A DNA stretch of 64,000 nucleotides from Acidobacteriota bacterium (GCA_021793405.1 JAJYSV010000004.1:80593-144592), one strand, 5' to 3'. Shown: positions 1-7,166, counted from the stretch's first letter. The notes: generated from the letters alone by a model not told the origin. Program-made: numbers and translations.

Positions 1-153
1 CTGGAAAAACTGGATGACGATGCGTTGCTGGAACGGATGGCTGCGGTCGAGGAACCTCAAGTCCAAATGGATGATGTCGTTCGCAAGCTGGTAGGGCGAA
101 CCACCTCCGCACAAACTCGCAAACCTGGATTCAATACCGACGATATCTCCTAA
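1..153 (+). CDS. C-terminal end of an unidentified protein (partial)
   Basis: An open frame enters from the left edge in frame 1 and ends at a TAA at 151-153, giving the last 50 residues of a protein. The tail is hydrophilic and charged, with an acidic helix-like stretch (LDDDALLERM) and the end GFNTDDIS. I see no recognisable motif, no membrane segment and no signal. Codon use resembles the neighbouring genes, so it is probably a real gene end, but the function cannot be assigned without the part outside the window. Confidence 0.5.
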   Translation: MEKLDDDALLERMAAVEEPQVQMDDVVRKLVGRTTSAQTRKPGFNTDDIS

Positions 154-210
154 GCGATCGGTGGAGGCGGTCCGTCGGCGTTATGGGTTCTCGGTTGGCA
201 GGGATGCGAT

Positions 211-843
211 TTAGAAGTGGTATGCGAAGCCAATCGCCGGCTCCGACATGATGTAGCGGCGATCCGTGGAGAATCGGCTTAACCCAAAATTATTCGTCTT
301 AAAGATCTGTCCGCGATACTGGATTCGCAGGTCCCAGCTGGGACTTAGCTGATACGCGACGCCGCCGCCCGCGAGCACTGTCGGGGATTCCGTCTGCTCG
401 GTGTCGTACGTTGTCGTCCCGGGCTCGATCGGAGTAAAGAAAAGAAGGCCGCCGCCGATTTCAAGGAATGGATTGAACTTCTTGAAAGGGATGGTGCGCA
501 CGTACGCAAAGGTCGCTTCCTGCATGCCGGTATAGACGCGCGCGCCTCCGTAGACGCCACCCGCATTGGCGGTGAACTTGTTGGTGAAATGGCTATAGGA
601 ATAGTTGGCTTCCACCGCGCCATTGGGCGTGAGCAGATAGCGATATCCGAGATAAAGGCCCGTCCCCAGCGTGGATTTTTGTTGGACTGGCGGAGTGGTT
701 GGGCCAGTCGTGGTCCCCTCCACGTAGGGCTGAATGACGCCCATGAAGCTCAGGTTCACGTCCTGCCGCATGCCCTGGTCCTGGGAGAATCCTGTTCCCG
801 CCAGCATTGGAAGCAGACACAATAAAAAAAACAACTTCTTCAT
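211..843 (-). CDS. outer-membrane beta-barrel protein, paralog 1
   Basis: Predicted 210-residue outer-membrane protein. It opens with a classical Sec signal (MKKLFFLLCLLPMLAGTGFSQ). Alternating, aromatic-rich strands follow, such as LGYRYLLTP and ANYSYSHF, and it ends in phenylalanine after GFAYHF, the usual C-terminal signature of barrels inserted by BamA. Length and strand pattern fit the OmpW/OmpA-like 8-stranded barrel class; the ligand is unknown. The start at 843 is preferred over an upstream in-frame codon at 882 because it begins the signal peptide and has AGAGG about 11 bases upstream. The next gene upstream (992-1588, same strand) is a clear paralog sharing LSPSWDLR, a YRG strand, PAIGFAYHF and the same signal-peptide style, so the pair arose by tandem duplication. 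Confidence 0.75.
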   Translation of the reverse strand: MKKLFFLLCLLPMLAGTGFSQDQGMRQDVNLSFMGVIQPYVEGTTTGPTTPPVQQKSTLGTGLYLGYRYLLTPNGAVEANYSYSHFTNKFTANAGGVYGGARVYTGMQEATFAYVRTIPFKKFNPFLEIGGGLLFFTPIEPGTTTYDTEQTESPTVLAGGGVAYQLSPSWDLRIQYRGQIFKTNNFGLSRFSTDRRYIMSEPAIGFAYHF

Positions 844-991
844 TCGGTAGCAGACCTCTGGCCGATCAATCTTCCCGATCAATTCCCATTCGATTGCCGG
901 GCCAATTTGAACTACATATCGTATCCGTCAAGCTTGCGTACATCGACTGGCCGCGCCAGGCGCAAACCACCCGAGTAGTTCTTCGTTTCCG

Positions 992-1588
992 TTAGAAGTG
1001 GTACGCAAAGCCAATCGCGGGCTGCTGCATGAGATACCAACGGTTGGTGCCGAACTGCGAGAGCCCGAACTCCATCGACTTGAGTACTTCCCCGCGATAT
1101 TCAACGCGCAAATCCCAACTCGGGCTTAACTCATAGGCAATGCCACCGGAAAATACCATTGCGGGCGCTCTCGTGCGTGTGCCGGCGTTGGTCGTCGTTC
1201 CCGTGTCGTCGATCGGATCGAAAAGCAGCAATCCCACCCCGGCCCCTACAAACGGATTGAAATTTTTGTACACAAAACTGTGCACAAATTCGACCGATCC
1301 TTCCTGCATAGAGTTATGGAATCTTGCATTGGAGAATGGAGCAACATACTTCATGTTCATTTGGGAATACTGGTAATTTCCCTCAAGCGCGCTGCTCGGC
1401 GTCAACATGAAACGGTATTCCAGCAGTGCGCCCTTGCCCCAGGTTGAGGTCTGGGTGACCGCGTTGCCCGTGATGATTGGCTGATAAGTGCCGATGAAGC
1501 TCATGCTGGCGTCCTGCCGACTCTCCTGAGCAAACCCGATTGTCACCAGCGCGGGCAACAGACAAAACAAAAGAAACAACTTCTTCAT
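992..1588 (-). CDS. outer-membrane beta-barrel protein, paralog 2
   Basis: Predicted 198-residue secreted barrel and tandem paralog of the protein encoded at 211-843. It has a Sec signal peptide (MKKLFLLFCLLPALVTIGFAQ), strands such as LEYRFMLTP and GNYQYSQMN, and the C-terminal GFAYHF. The start at 1588 puts the signal peptide first and leaves a GAGGGG about 10 bases upstream. The two paralogs share gene order, strand and end motif but differ in the predicted loops, consistent with old duplication and divergence of surface-exposed parts. The 148 bases between the two coding regions show no clear terminator, so they may be co-transcribed. Role unknown; a porin-like or adhesion role is only a guess. 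Confidence 0.75.
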   Translation of the reverse strand: MKKLFLLFCLLPALVTIGFAQESRQDASMSFIGTYQPIITGNAVTQTSTWGKGALLEYRFMLTPSSALEGNYQYSQMNMKYVAPFSNARFHNSMQEGSVEFVHSFVYKNFNPFVGAGVGLLLFDPIDDTGTTTNAGTRTRAPAMVFSGGIAYELSPSWDLRVEYRGEVLKSMEFGLSQFGTNRWYLMQQPAIGFAYHF

Positions 1589-1760
1589 GCGGTAATGAAC
1601 CCCTCGTCCGCCATCTTTCACACGCAAACACGACGAACGCTTGCACGTGCAAAGTTTGGTTTGGCTCTGACTCCGTAACCTGTTTCCAATTGTACCTGTC
1701 AGGAAGTTTGTTCGGCGGCGGGGACATCATTTTTCCATCGGCTCAGATGGAATTGCGTCG

Positions 1761-1802
1761 ATCCAAAAAGAAGAAGGGCAGGGAGCGATTAGTTCCCTGC
1801 CC
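1761..1802 (-). terminator. rho-independent terminator after the Spy-like gene
   Basis: GGGCAGGGA at 1776-1784 pairs perfectly with TCCCTGCCC at 1794-1802 around a 9-base loop. Read on the minus strand the hairpin is followed by a T-rich run (complement of 1761-1775, TTCTTCTTTTTGG). It sits 25 bases beyond the stop of the minus-strand gene at 1827-2351, the right place to end that transcript. Confidence 0.8.
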
Positions 1803-1826
1803 GGTTCGGCACACGTCTCAGCAGTT

Positions 1827-2351
1827 TTATTGTTGTGGAGGAGGCGGCGGAGCTTGATCGCCGGATGGCGGCGGTGGCGGCGCGCCTGCTCCAGGGCCCG
1901 GGCCCATGCCCTGTCCCCTCATGCCCATTCCACGACGGCGCCGCTGCATCTGCTGCTCAAACTGCTGCTTCTGGCTGTCTGTCATGATGGCTTCCAGCTT
2001 CTGATGGGTATCCATCATCGAATCCCGCATCTTCTGGCGGCGCGTCTGCGGATCGAGTGAGCTATCGCTCCGAATCGCCGCCATTTGCTTGCGCTGGTCT
2101 CGGAGGATCGGCAGCATCTGCTTTTGCTGATCCGGCGTCAGGTTCAACATTGTGGTGAGCCGCTGCAACTGCTCCTTGGGGCTCGGCGGGCCACCGCGAC
2201 GCATGGGCATGCCGCCTTGCCGCGCCGGCATGCCCTGGGAGTCCGGCGGTGGGGTTGTGTTCTGAGCCTGCATTGCGGCGGGAACACAGAGGACAATTCC
2301 TAGAATTGCGATCCCCGTACTCATGAAGTGGACGACTGTACGATGATTCAT
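1827..2351 (-). CDS. Spy/CpxP-like LTXXQ periplasmic protein
   Basis: 174-residue predicted periplasmic protein. An N-terminal hydrophobic signal ending near AMQAQ is followed by a proline/glycine/methionine-rich linker. A helical core (about residues 55-140) carries LNLTPDQQKQM and a second helix pair with DSQKQQFEQQ, the LTXXQ-type repeats of Spy/CpxP/CnrX-like proteins. The tail is rich in arginine, methionine, glycine and proline and ends in a polyproline stretch. Members of this family act as periplasmic chaperones or sensors of envelope or metal stress; the role here is inferred. The start at 2351 is supported by AAGGA seven bases upstream, and a longer frame to 2426 lacks a signal peptide. 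The 104-bp repeat at 2370-2473 lies directly upstream, and a terminator closes the gene at 1761-1802. Confidence 0.72.
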   Translation of the reverse strand: MNHRTVVHFMSTGIAILGIVLCVPAAMQAQNTTPPPDSQGMPARQGGMPMRRGGPPSPKEQLQRLTTMLNLTPDQQKQMLPILRDQRKQMAAIRSDSSLDPQTRRQKMRDSMMDTHQKLEAIMTDSQKQQFEQQMQRRRRGMGMRGQGMGPGPGAGAPPPPPSGDQAPPPPPQQ

Positions 2352-2369
2352 AATCAAGTCCTTTCGATG

Positions 2370-2473
2370 GACGCGCACCGCGCAGCAACTGAACGCTTCC
2401 TGAACTGCACTGGGGATCAGCGGCAAATCCGCGGGCTATCACGGTAGACGCCGTATAAACGCGGGAAGTTGCG
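2370..2473. repeat. 104-bp dispersed repeat, copy 1
   Basis: This stretch matches 5781-5884 at 103 of 104 positions, the only difference being C at 2410 against T at 5821, and similarity stops sharply at both ends. It lies in the upstream region of the Spy-like gene. Inside are small dyads (GCGG/CCGC with a 5-base loop, ACGG/CCGT with a 6-base loop, CTGA/TCAG) and a direct repeat CTGAAC-N5-CTGAAC at 2389-2405. It could be a regulatory region, a structured RNA or a short non-autonomous repeat. No coding potential is convincing. Confidence 0.85.
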
Positions 2474-2644
2474 CAGCCAGCGAAGATTCCAGCGGCAAGT
2501 GAGATGGTTTGGAGAATTTCCACCTGTGTGTGTCATTTTGCCCGGATTGTTCAATTGGAGCACTCCTGAATATCTACGAAGGTCGCCCCCGCGCCTGATC
2601 CAGCGTCTAAACTAATCTTTTACGTTCTGCGCATAGAGAACGGC

Positions 2645-4942
2645 ATGGATGGATCGATGCGACTTCTCAGTTTGCGATTGATTGTGGCGTTGATCGTTGG
2701 GGTCACACTGGTGTCCCTGGCCTTGTCCTGGTATGAAGTGCAGGCTGAGAAGAACGCACTGCGCCGCGACCTGGAGCACAAGGCGGAAGTGCTGGATGAG
2801 AGCCTTGCCGCCAATGCGGAGTTCTACCTGCGAACGGGCGACAGACCCGGACTCGAACAGATGGCCCAGCGCTTCAGTAATCGCGATCAACTGATAGGAA
2901 TTGCCATTTATGGCAGGGATGGATCAGTCTTGGTCATCACTCATGCGCTGAATTCTATTCTTTCAGGCGTACCCCAACCACTGAAGGCTGCGCTTTCCGG
3001 CAATCGCACGGAAGGCGAATTTACGCGCGTCCACTTCAAGTCGATGTACATGCGCGCGACTCCTCTGCATGCCGCCGATAGAAGCATCGAGGGCGGAATT
3101 ATCGTAGTCCACGATACTGCGCATATCCGCGCCGAAGTGTTTCGCTTATGGGGCCGGGTGTTTCTTCACATAGCAGTCCAGATGCTGGTGATTGTCGCCA
3201 TCACCGTGCTGATTGTCTATTGGAGCCTTGCCGGACCGATCGCACGCGCAGCGCAGTGGATGAGGGCCACGCGCACGGGACGGCACGCCGTCGAACCTCC
3301 TGCAAACGATCTGGATATTCTGTCGCCTTTGACTCGTGAGGTAGCTCCACTGGCAGAAAGCATGCGGCAGGCACGAGCGGCGGCAGAGATGGAAGCCAGA
3401 CTGCGGAATACCAATGAATCTCTGTGGACCGCGCAACGGCTAGCCGATCATGTCCGCAATAAGCTGGATGGCAGCAGCCTGTTTGTGGTCTCGAATCGTG
3501 AGCCCTACATTCACAGCCGGCAGGGCAGCGACATCACATTTACAGTTCCAGCCAGCGGCCTGGTCACAGCCATTGAGCCGATCCTTTGCGCCTGCAATGG
3601 GACTTGGATAGCCCATGGAAGCGGCAATGCCGACGCGGAGACCGTGGACAGTCATGACCGGCTGCAGGTTCCACCGGACGATCCCCGATACACGCTGCGC
3701 CGGGTATGGCTGAGTGCGGACGAAGAAGACGGCTATTACAACGGTTTCGCCAACGAGGGCCTGTGGCCACTGTGCCACATTGCGCATACCCGGCCAATCT
3801 TTCGCGCGTCAGACTGGGAATACTACAACAAAGTCAATGAGAGGTTCGCCGATGCGCTGGTGGAGGAAATGGCGGGCGAGGAGCATCCCGTTGTGCTGAT
3901 TCAGGACTATCATTTCGCCCTGCTGCCGCGCATGGTGAAAAATCGCCTGCCTCATGCGAGAATTGCGATCTTCTGGCACATTCCCTGGCCCAATCCCGAA
4001 TCGTTCGGCATCTGCCCGTGGCAGCGGGAACTGCTGGATGGCCTGCTCGGCGCGGACCTGATCGGGTTCCATATTCAAGCGCACTGCAACAACTTTCTCA
4101 ATACGGTCGATCGCGTACTCGAGTCTCGCGTCGACTGGGAACACTTTTCTGTCAAGCGTCACGACCACTGGTCCACTGTGCTGCCGTTCCCGATTAGCGT
4201 GGACTTTTCCGGCGAGATGTCCAATGCTGCCGAGGAGACCAATACCGCGGAAGAACGCAGTGCCCTGATCGCGGAACTCGGGATCGAAGCAACCTTCCTT
4301 GGTGTGGGCGTCGACCGCCTGGACTATACCAAGGGCATTATCGAGCGTTTCCAGGCAGTCGAGTCGTTCCTGGAGAGGTATCCCCGCTATCAGGACAACT
4401 TCACCTTGATTCAGATTGGCGCGCCCAGCCGCAGCCGCATTCCACGGTATGCCGAATTTCAGTTGGAAGTGGAGGCCGAGGCCAGCCGCATCAATGATCG
4501 TTTCAAGCGCGGTAAATGGAGACCGATCGTTTTTCTGAACCGTCAACACACGCATCAGGAGGTGCGACGCTACTATCGGGCGGCGCACCTGTGCATGGTC
4601 ACATCGCTACATGACGGAATGAATCTGGTAGCCAAGGAGTATGTGGCTGCGCGGCAGGACGATCGCGGGGTATTGATCCTGAGCCGATTCACCGGGGCAG
4701 CCCGGGAGTTGCGGGATGCGATCATCGTTAACCCCTATGACATTCAGTCGACTGCCGACGCAATTGCGCAAGCACTCAACATGGATGTTAGCGAGATGAT
4801 CGAGCGGATGCAGCGTATGCGGAGGTCGGTGAAGGAACACAACATCTACTGGTGGGCAGGCAGCCTGATCGGGAAGTTATGCGAGCTTCGCCTAAAAGAC
4901 ATGAAGAGTATAAAAACCTCTATCGACAAGATGCCGGCGTAG
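2645..4942 (+). CDS. otsA: trehalose-6-phosphate synthase with N-terminal membrane/HAMP module
   Basis: 765-residue protein with two parts. Residues 1-275 look like the sensor half of a membrane receptor: a transmembrane helix at about 6-28, a 140-residue extracytoplasmic region, a second helix at about 172-194, then a HAMP-like linker. From about residue 278 a complete GT20 domain follows, making trehalose-6-phosphate from UDP- or ADP-glucose and glucose-6-phosphate. Its family motifs include VSNREP, QDYHFALLP, FWHIPWPNPE, GVDRLDYTKG and DGMNLVAKEY. Stand-alone bacterial OtsA is about 470 residues, so the enzyme is whole and the front is an addition that would anchor it to the inner membrane. 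Trehalose-phosphatase follows two bases after the stop. The ATG at 2645 has only a weak AGAGAA upstream; a second ATG four codons later is possible. Confidence 0.9.
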   Translation: MDGSMRLLSLRLIVALIVGVTLVSLALSWYEVQAEKNALRRDLEHKAEVLDESLAANAEFYLRTGDRPGLEQMAQRFSNRDQLIGIAIYGRDGSVLVITHALNSILSGVPQPLKAALSGNRTEGEFTRVHFKSMYMRATPLHAADRSIEGGIIVVHDTAHIRAEVFRLWGRVFLHIAVQMLVIVAITVLIVYWSLAGPIARAAQWMRATRTGRHAVEPPANDLDILSPLTREVAPLAESMRQARAAAEMEARLRNTNESLWTAQRLADHVRNKLDGSSLFVVSNREPYIHSRQGSDITFTVPASGLVTAIEPILCACNGTWIAHGSGNADAETVDSHDRLQVPPDDPRYTLRRVWLSADEEDGYYNGFANEGLWPLCHIAHTRPIFRASDWEYYNKVNERFADALVEEMAGEEHPVVLIQDYHFALLPRMVKNRLPHARIAIFWHIPWPNPESFGICPWQRELLDGLLGADLIGFHIQAHCNNFLNTVDRVLESRVDWEHFSVKRHDHWSTVLPFPISVDFSGEMSNAAEETNTAEERSALIAELGIEATFLGVGVDRLDYTKGIIERFQAVESFLERYPRYQDNFTLIQIGAPSRSRIPRYAEFQLEVEAEASRINDRFKRGKWRPIVFLNRQHTHQEVRRYYRAAHLCMVTSLHDGMNLVAKEYVAARQDDRGVLILSRFTGAARELRDAIIVNPYDIQSTADAIAQALNMDVSEMIERMQRMRRSVKEHNIYWWAGSLIGKLCELRLKDMKSIKTSIDKMPA

Positions 4943-4944
4943 CC

Positions 4945-5733
4945 ATGCAGGCTCCATCGGCAAAGGCCGCACTCACGGATTTCAGGGATAGGCTGGGTGC
5001 AGCAACGGAATCCGTTCTTCTGGTGGATTATGACGGTACTCTGGCGCCATTTCAAACCGAGCGCGACCAGGCCTATCCCTATCCCGGCGTTGTGCCCATC
5101 CTTGAAAGCATCCTTCAATGCGGCAGAACCAGAGTCATCGTAATCACGGGAAGACCCATCCGCGAACTGCAGACCTTGTTCCGGCCATCCAACAGCCTCG
5201 AAGTATGGGGCGCCCACGGTATGGAACATAAGTTGGCCGATGGAACGTACCAACAAACCGCCATCGCTCCGGGGACCGCTGCAATTCTGGCACAAGCCGA
5301 GAAATGGTTGATAGCCGCAGGCTTGGCCTCCCTGGCTGAGATCAAGCCAGGCGGCATTGCCATTCATTGGCGTGGACTGCCAGATGTCGAAATCGAGAGG
5401 ATGCAAGCCCGCGCACGGGAGGGGTGGGCCGCATTTGCTGAGGAGCCAGGACTCAAGTTGCTCAATTTTGAGACGGGATTGGAGTTACGTGTGGCTCATC
5501 CGGACAAGGGTGATGTAGTGGCAGCGATTCTGGAGGATTTAGATCCCCATGCTCCCATCGCCTTTTTCGGCGATGATCTCACGGATGAAGATGCATTTCG
5601 TGTTCTAGGGGACCGCGGACTCTCTGTTCTGGTGCGGCCTGAGTATCGGGAAACAAGAGCGAAGGTATGGCTCAAGCCTCCGCACGAGCTGATCGTTTTT
5701 TTCGAACAATGGCTGAACAGCATTTCCGCATAG
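4945..5733 (+). CDS. otsB: trehalose-6-phosphate phosphatase
   Basis: 262-residue HAD-superfamily phosphatase that removes phosphate from trehalose-6-phosphate, the second step of trehalose synthesis in the cytoplasm. The nucleophile motif is LLVDYDGTLAPF, the threonine/serine motif is VIVITGRP, and the metal-binding motif is FFGDDLTDEDAF near residue 215, all in the expected order. The ATG at 4945 lies two bases after the otsA stop, which implies translational coupling; an open frame runs back to 4852 inside otsA but that part has no family similarity. There is no strong Shine-Dalgarno sequence. The length is normal for OtsB. A second copy of the 104-bp repeat begins 47 bases after the stop. 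Confidence 0.92.
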   Translation: MQAPSAKAALTDFRDRLGAATESVLLVDYDGTLAPFQTERDQAYPYPGVVPILESILQCGRTRVIVITGRPIRELQTLFRPSNSLEVWGAHGMEHKLADGTYQQTAIAPGTAAILAQAEKWLIAAGLASLAEIKPGGIAIHWRGLPDVEIERMQARAREGWAAFAEEPGLKLLNFETGLELRVAHPDKGDVVAAILEDLDPHAPIAFFGDDLTDEDAFRVLGDRGLSVLVRPEYRETRAKVWLKPPHELIVFFEQWLNSISA

Positions 5734-5780
5734 GGCCTTTTACACTTGCCGGCTTGGCATGTAGATTTGTCAATCTGAGT

Positions 5781-5884
5781 GACGCGCACCGCGCAGCAAC
5801 TGAACGCTTCCTGAACTGCATTGGGGATCAGCGGCAAATCCGCGGGCTATCACGGTAGACGCCGTATAAACGCGGGAAGTTGCG
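5781..5884. repeat. 104-bp dispersed repeat, copy 2
   Basis: Nearly identical partner of 2370-2473 (one mismatch), same orientation, 3.4 kb away and flanking the trehalose operon on its other side. Here it stands behind otsB rather than in front of a gene on the minus strand; read on the plus strand, the next gene is the tetraheme cytochrome 400 bases on. The internal direct repeat CTGAAC-N5-CTGAAC is at 5800-5816. Confidence 0.85.
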
Positions 5885-6222
5885 TAAGCGTCTGCGCTCC
5901 TGCGATCGAAAAGGCCATGAGCAACGACCCGATAGCAAACCATTTTGATCTCAGGTCTAGCATCTCCTATTCGATTCGGGCCTGCAGGTATGGCCTATGC
6001 GTGACACGCGGTGGTTGTTCAGGTTCTTTCTTAGGGATAGAGTCGGGATCGAATCCGGCGGAAGCTCCAGCCCAAGGTCGTTGTTGCTGCAACCGAAAGG
6101 GCGCACCATAGCGCATGAATCTGCACCACCGCAGCGAGAGACAGCGGAATCAAGCGAGGTTTGTGAACATTCCTTTGGCAAAAGGGCTCGCAGCCAGTGC
6201 GCAGATCGCATCCCGGTGAGAC

Positions 6223-6236
6223 GTGATGTGTATCAC
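6223..6236 (+). promoter_or_regulatory. CRP/FNR-family operator-like dyad
   Basis: GTGAT-N4-ATCAC is a perfect 14-base palindrome. It contains the CRP core GTGA-N6-TCAC and differs from the FNR box TTGAT-N4-ATCAA by one base per half. A possible -10 element GATACT lies at 6259-6264; a start near 6271 would centre the dyad at about -41.5, the class II activator position. The regulator itself is not in the window. Confidence 0.45.
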
Positions 6237-6291
6237 TGATTGCAGCCATCGCCGGTTCGATACTTAAAGACCGTACTCAGGAGGTCTGTCC

Positions 6292-6693
6292 GTGAATAGT
6301 TTCTGTGCGCGCATGTTCGGTCTCACCCTGTTCGTTTTTCTCTTTTTGGCTATTGCTGTCCAACCTGCCATTGCTCAGCAGGAACAAGCCACGCATGTGT
6401 TCCATCGGCTGATTCCAGCCGGGGATACCTGTGCCACCTGCCATAAGGCGATTTATGACCAATGGAAAGCCAGCCCGCATGCCGCCAACGGTGTGGAATG
6501 CACTGTGTGCCATGGCGAGACAACAGCCAAGGACTTCGCGGGATTGCCGGGGTTAAGCACATGCGAAAACTGTCACAGCGATCAGGTGGCACAACTGAAG
6601 TCTGATCCATTCATGAAAGGCAAGACGTGTGTGAGCTGTCATGAAGCCCACATCTTCGTGGAGCACAAGAAGGCGGCCCCGGCAGGCGAGTGA
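6292..6693 (+). CDS. tetraheme cytochrome c, periplasmic
   Basis: 133-residue exported multiheme c-type cytochrome. A Sec signal (hydrophobic residues about 9-25, cleavage after AIAQ) is followed by four CXXCH haem-binding motifs: CATCH at 47, CTVCH at 70, CENCH at 91 and CVSCH at 113. Scattered extra histidines can serve as sixth ligands. Such small tetraheme proteins carry electrons between the quinone pool and periplasmic or outer-membrane reductases. The GTG start at 6292 has a perfect AGGAGG seven bases upstream. The stop overlaps the GTG of a short Tat-signal frame (GTGA), suggesting that a partner enzyme once followed. The upstream CRP/FNR-like dyad hints at control by oxygen or an electron acceptor. 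The exact partner is unknown. Confidence 0.85.
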   Translation: MNSFCARMFGLTLFVFLFLAIAVQPAIAQQEQATHVFHRLIPAGDTCATCHKAIYDQWKASPHAANGVECTVCHGETTAKDFAGLPGLSTCENCHSDQVAQLKSDPFMKGKTCVSCHEAHIFVEHKKAAPAGE

Positions 6694-6809
6694 TCACAAT
6701 TTCCAGGCGTGGCGTTCTCGAACTGCTGGCCGGTGCATCCGCGCTGACCGCCCTGGAAACGTGTCATTGCATGCCAAGGGAATGTACGACCAGTTGCCCT
6801 GAAAACTAG
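6690..6809 (+). pseudogene. truncated Tat-signal stub, probably remnant of a redox enzyme gene
   Basis: A GTG codon overlapping the cytochrome stop opens a 39-codon frame that begins as a textbook twin-arginine signal: ISRRGVLELLAGASALTAL. After this the frame turns into a short cysteine-rich tail (ETCHCMPRECTTSCPEN) and stops at 6807-6809. The four-base overlap and the Tat signal are what one expects for the catalytic subunit (for example a molybdopterin or Fe-S oxidoreductase) paired with a tetraheme cytochrome. No mature enzyme domain follows in any frame up to the LysR gene. I read it as the 5' stub of a deleted gene; a genuine 39-residue cysteine-rich peptide is the less likely alternative. 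Confidence 0.5.
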
Positions 6810-7166
6810 CGATCATGCGCCGGAAGATTCCGCCAAGCACGCGGATGCGCCGCAAGCGCGTTTGCCGCGACTGCGAATCGGAATCTTCCGCGGTTCCTCT
6901 TCAATTTGTCTGTTCTGTTTGGGCAAACGCGGAACCATGCAGTCGCGCAGTTCACTCATTGGTGTGAATGTCACCAGTAATCCTGATTTGCGCGATAGCT
7001 GCTGGACGTCGACCATCAGGAAGTACCGCCGAATCCACGCTTCTCCTCGGATAGGTCACTCGGCGTAAATGAGGCGATGTCATCGCGGAATGCTCAGACG
7101 ATTTTGCATCCACAGGAGCGACCAACCTCGCTTTCGAGCGGCGGATGGAATGGGTTGTGGCGGGCC
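6810..7166. other. 357-base region without a recognisable gene
   Basis: Between the Tat stub and the LysR gene there are short overlapping open frames on both strands but none has a start with ribosome-binding site plus recognisable sequence. The only clear structure is a perfect 12-base inverted repeat (6821-6832 and 6879-6890). The plus-strand frame ending near 7068 could be decayed coding sequence from the lost enzyme gene, but I find no family motif in it. Confidence 0.45.
6821..6890. repeat. 12-bp perfect inverted repeat with 46-base spacer
   Basis: CGGAAGATTCCG at 6821-6832 is repeated in inverted form as CGGAATCTTCCG at 6879-6890. Each arm is itself nearly palindromic. It lies just after the truncated Tat frame. 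It might be a transcript-ending stem, a protein-binding pair, or the scar of a lost small element; no T-run follows, so a rho-independent terminator is not supported. Confidence 0.5.

Larger units (their letters stand above)
5734..6291. other. 558-base non-coding region between otsB and the cytochrome gene
   Basis: No convincing gene is seen on either strand; the short open frames here have no motif, ribosome-binding site or family similarity. The region holds copy 2 of the 104-bp repeat (5781-5884) and, at its right end, a CRP/FNR-type dyad (6223-6236), a possible -10 element and the AGGAGG of the cytochrome gene (6279-6284). The middle part, about 5885-6220, shows nothing I can name. Confidence 0.6.

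Noticed and set aside
2370..2473. Possible c-di-GMP (GEMM), cobalamin or TPP riboswitch in the 104-bp repeat
   Set aside because: Small stems exist but none of the conserved riboswitch core sequences can be found on either strand, and copy 2 is not in front of a gene in the same orientation.
6035..6060. T-arm-like sequence (GGGATCGAATCCGG) suggesting a tRNA gene
   Set aside because: No D-arm, anticodon stem or acceptor stem can be built around it at tRNA distances.
5957..6239. Overlapping open frames of about 80 codons on both strands before the cytochrome gene
   Set aside because: No ribosome-binding site, motif or typical composition; the region contains the promoter of the cytochrome gene.
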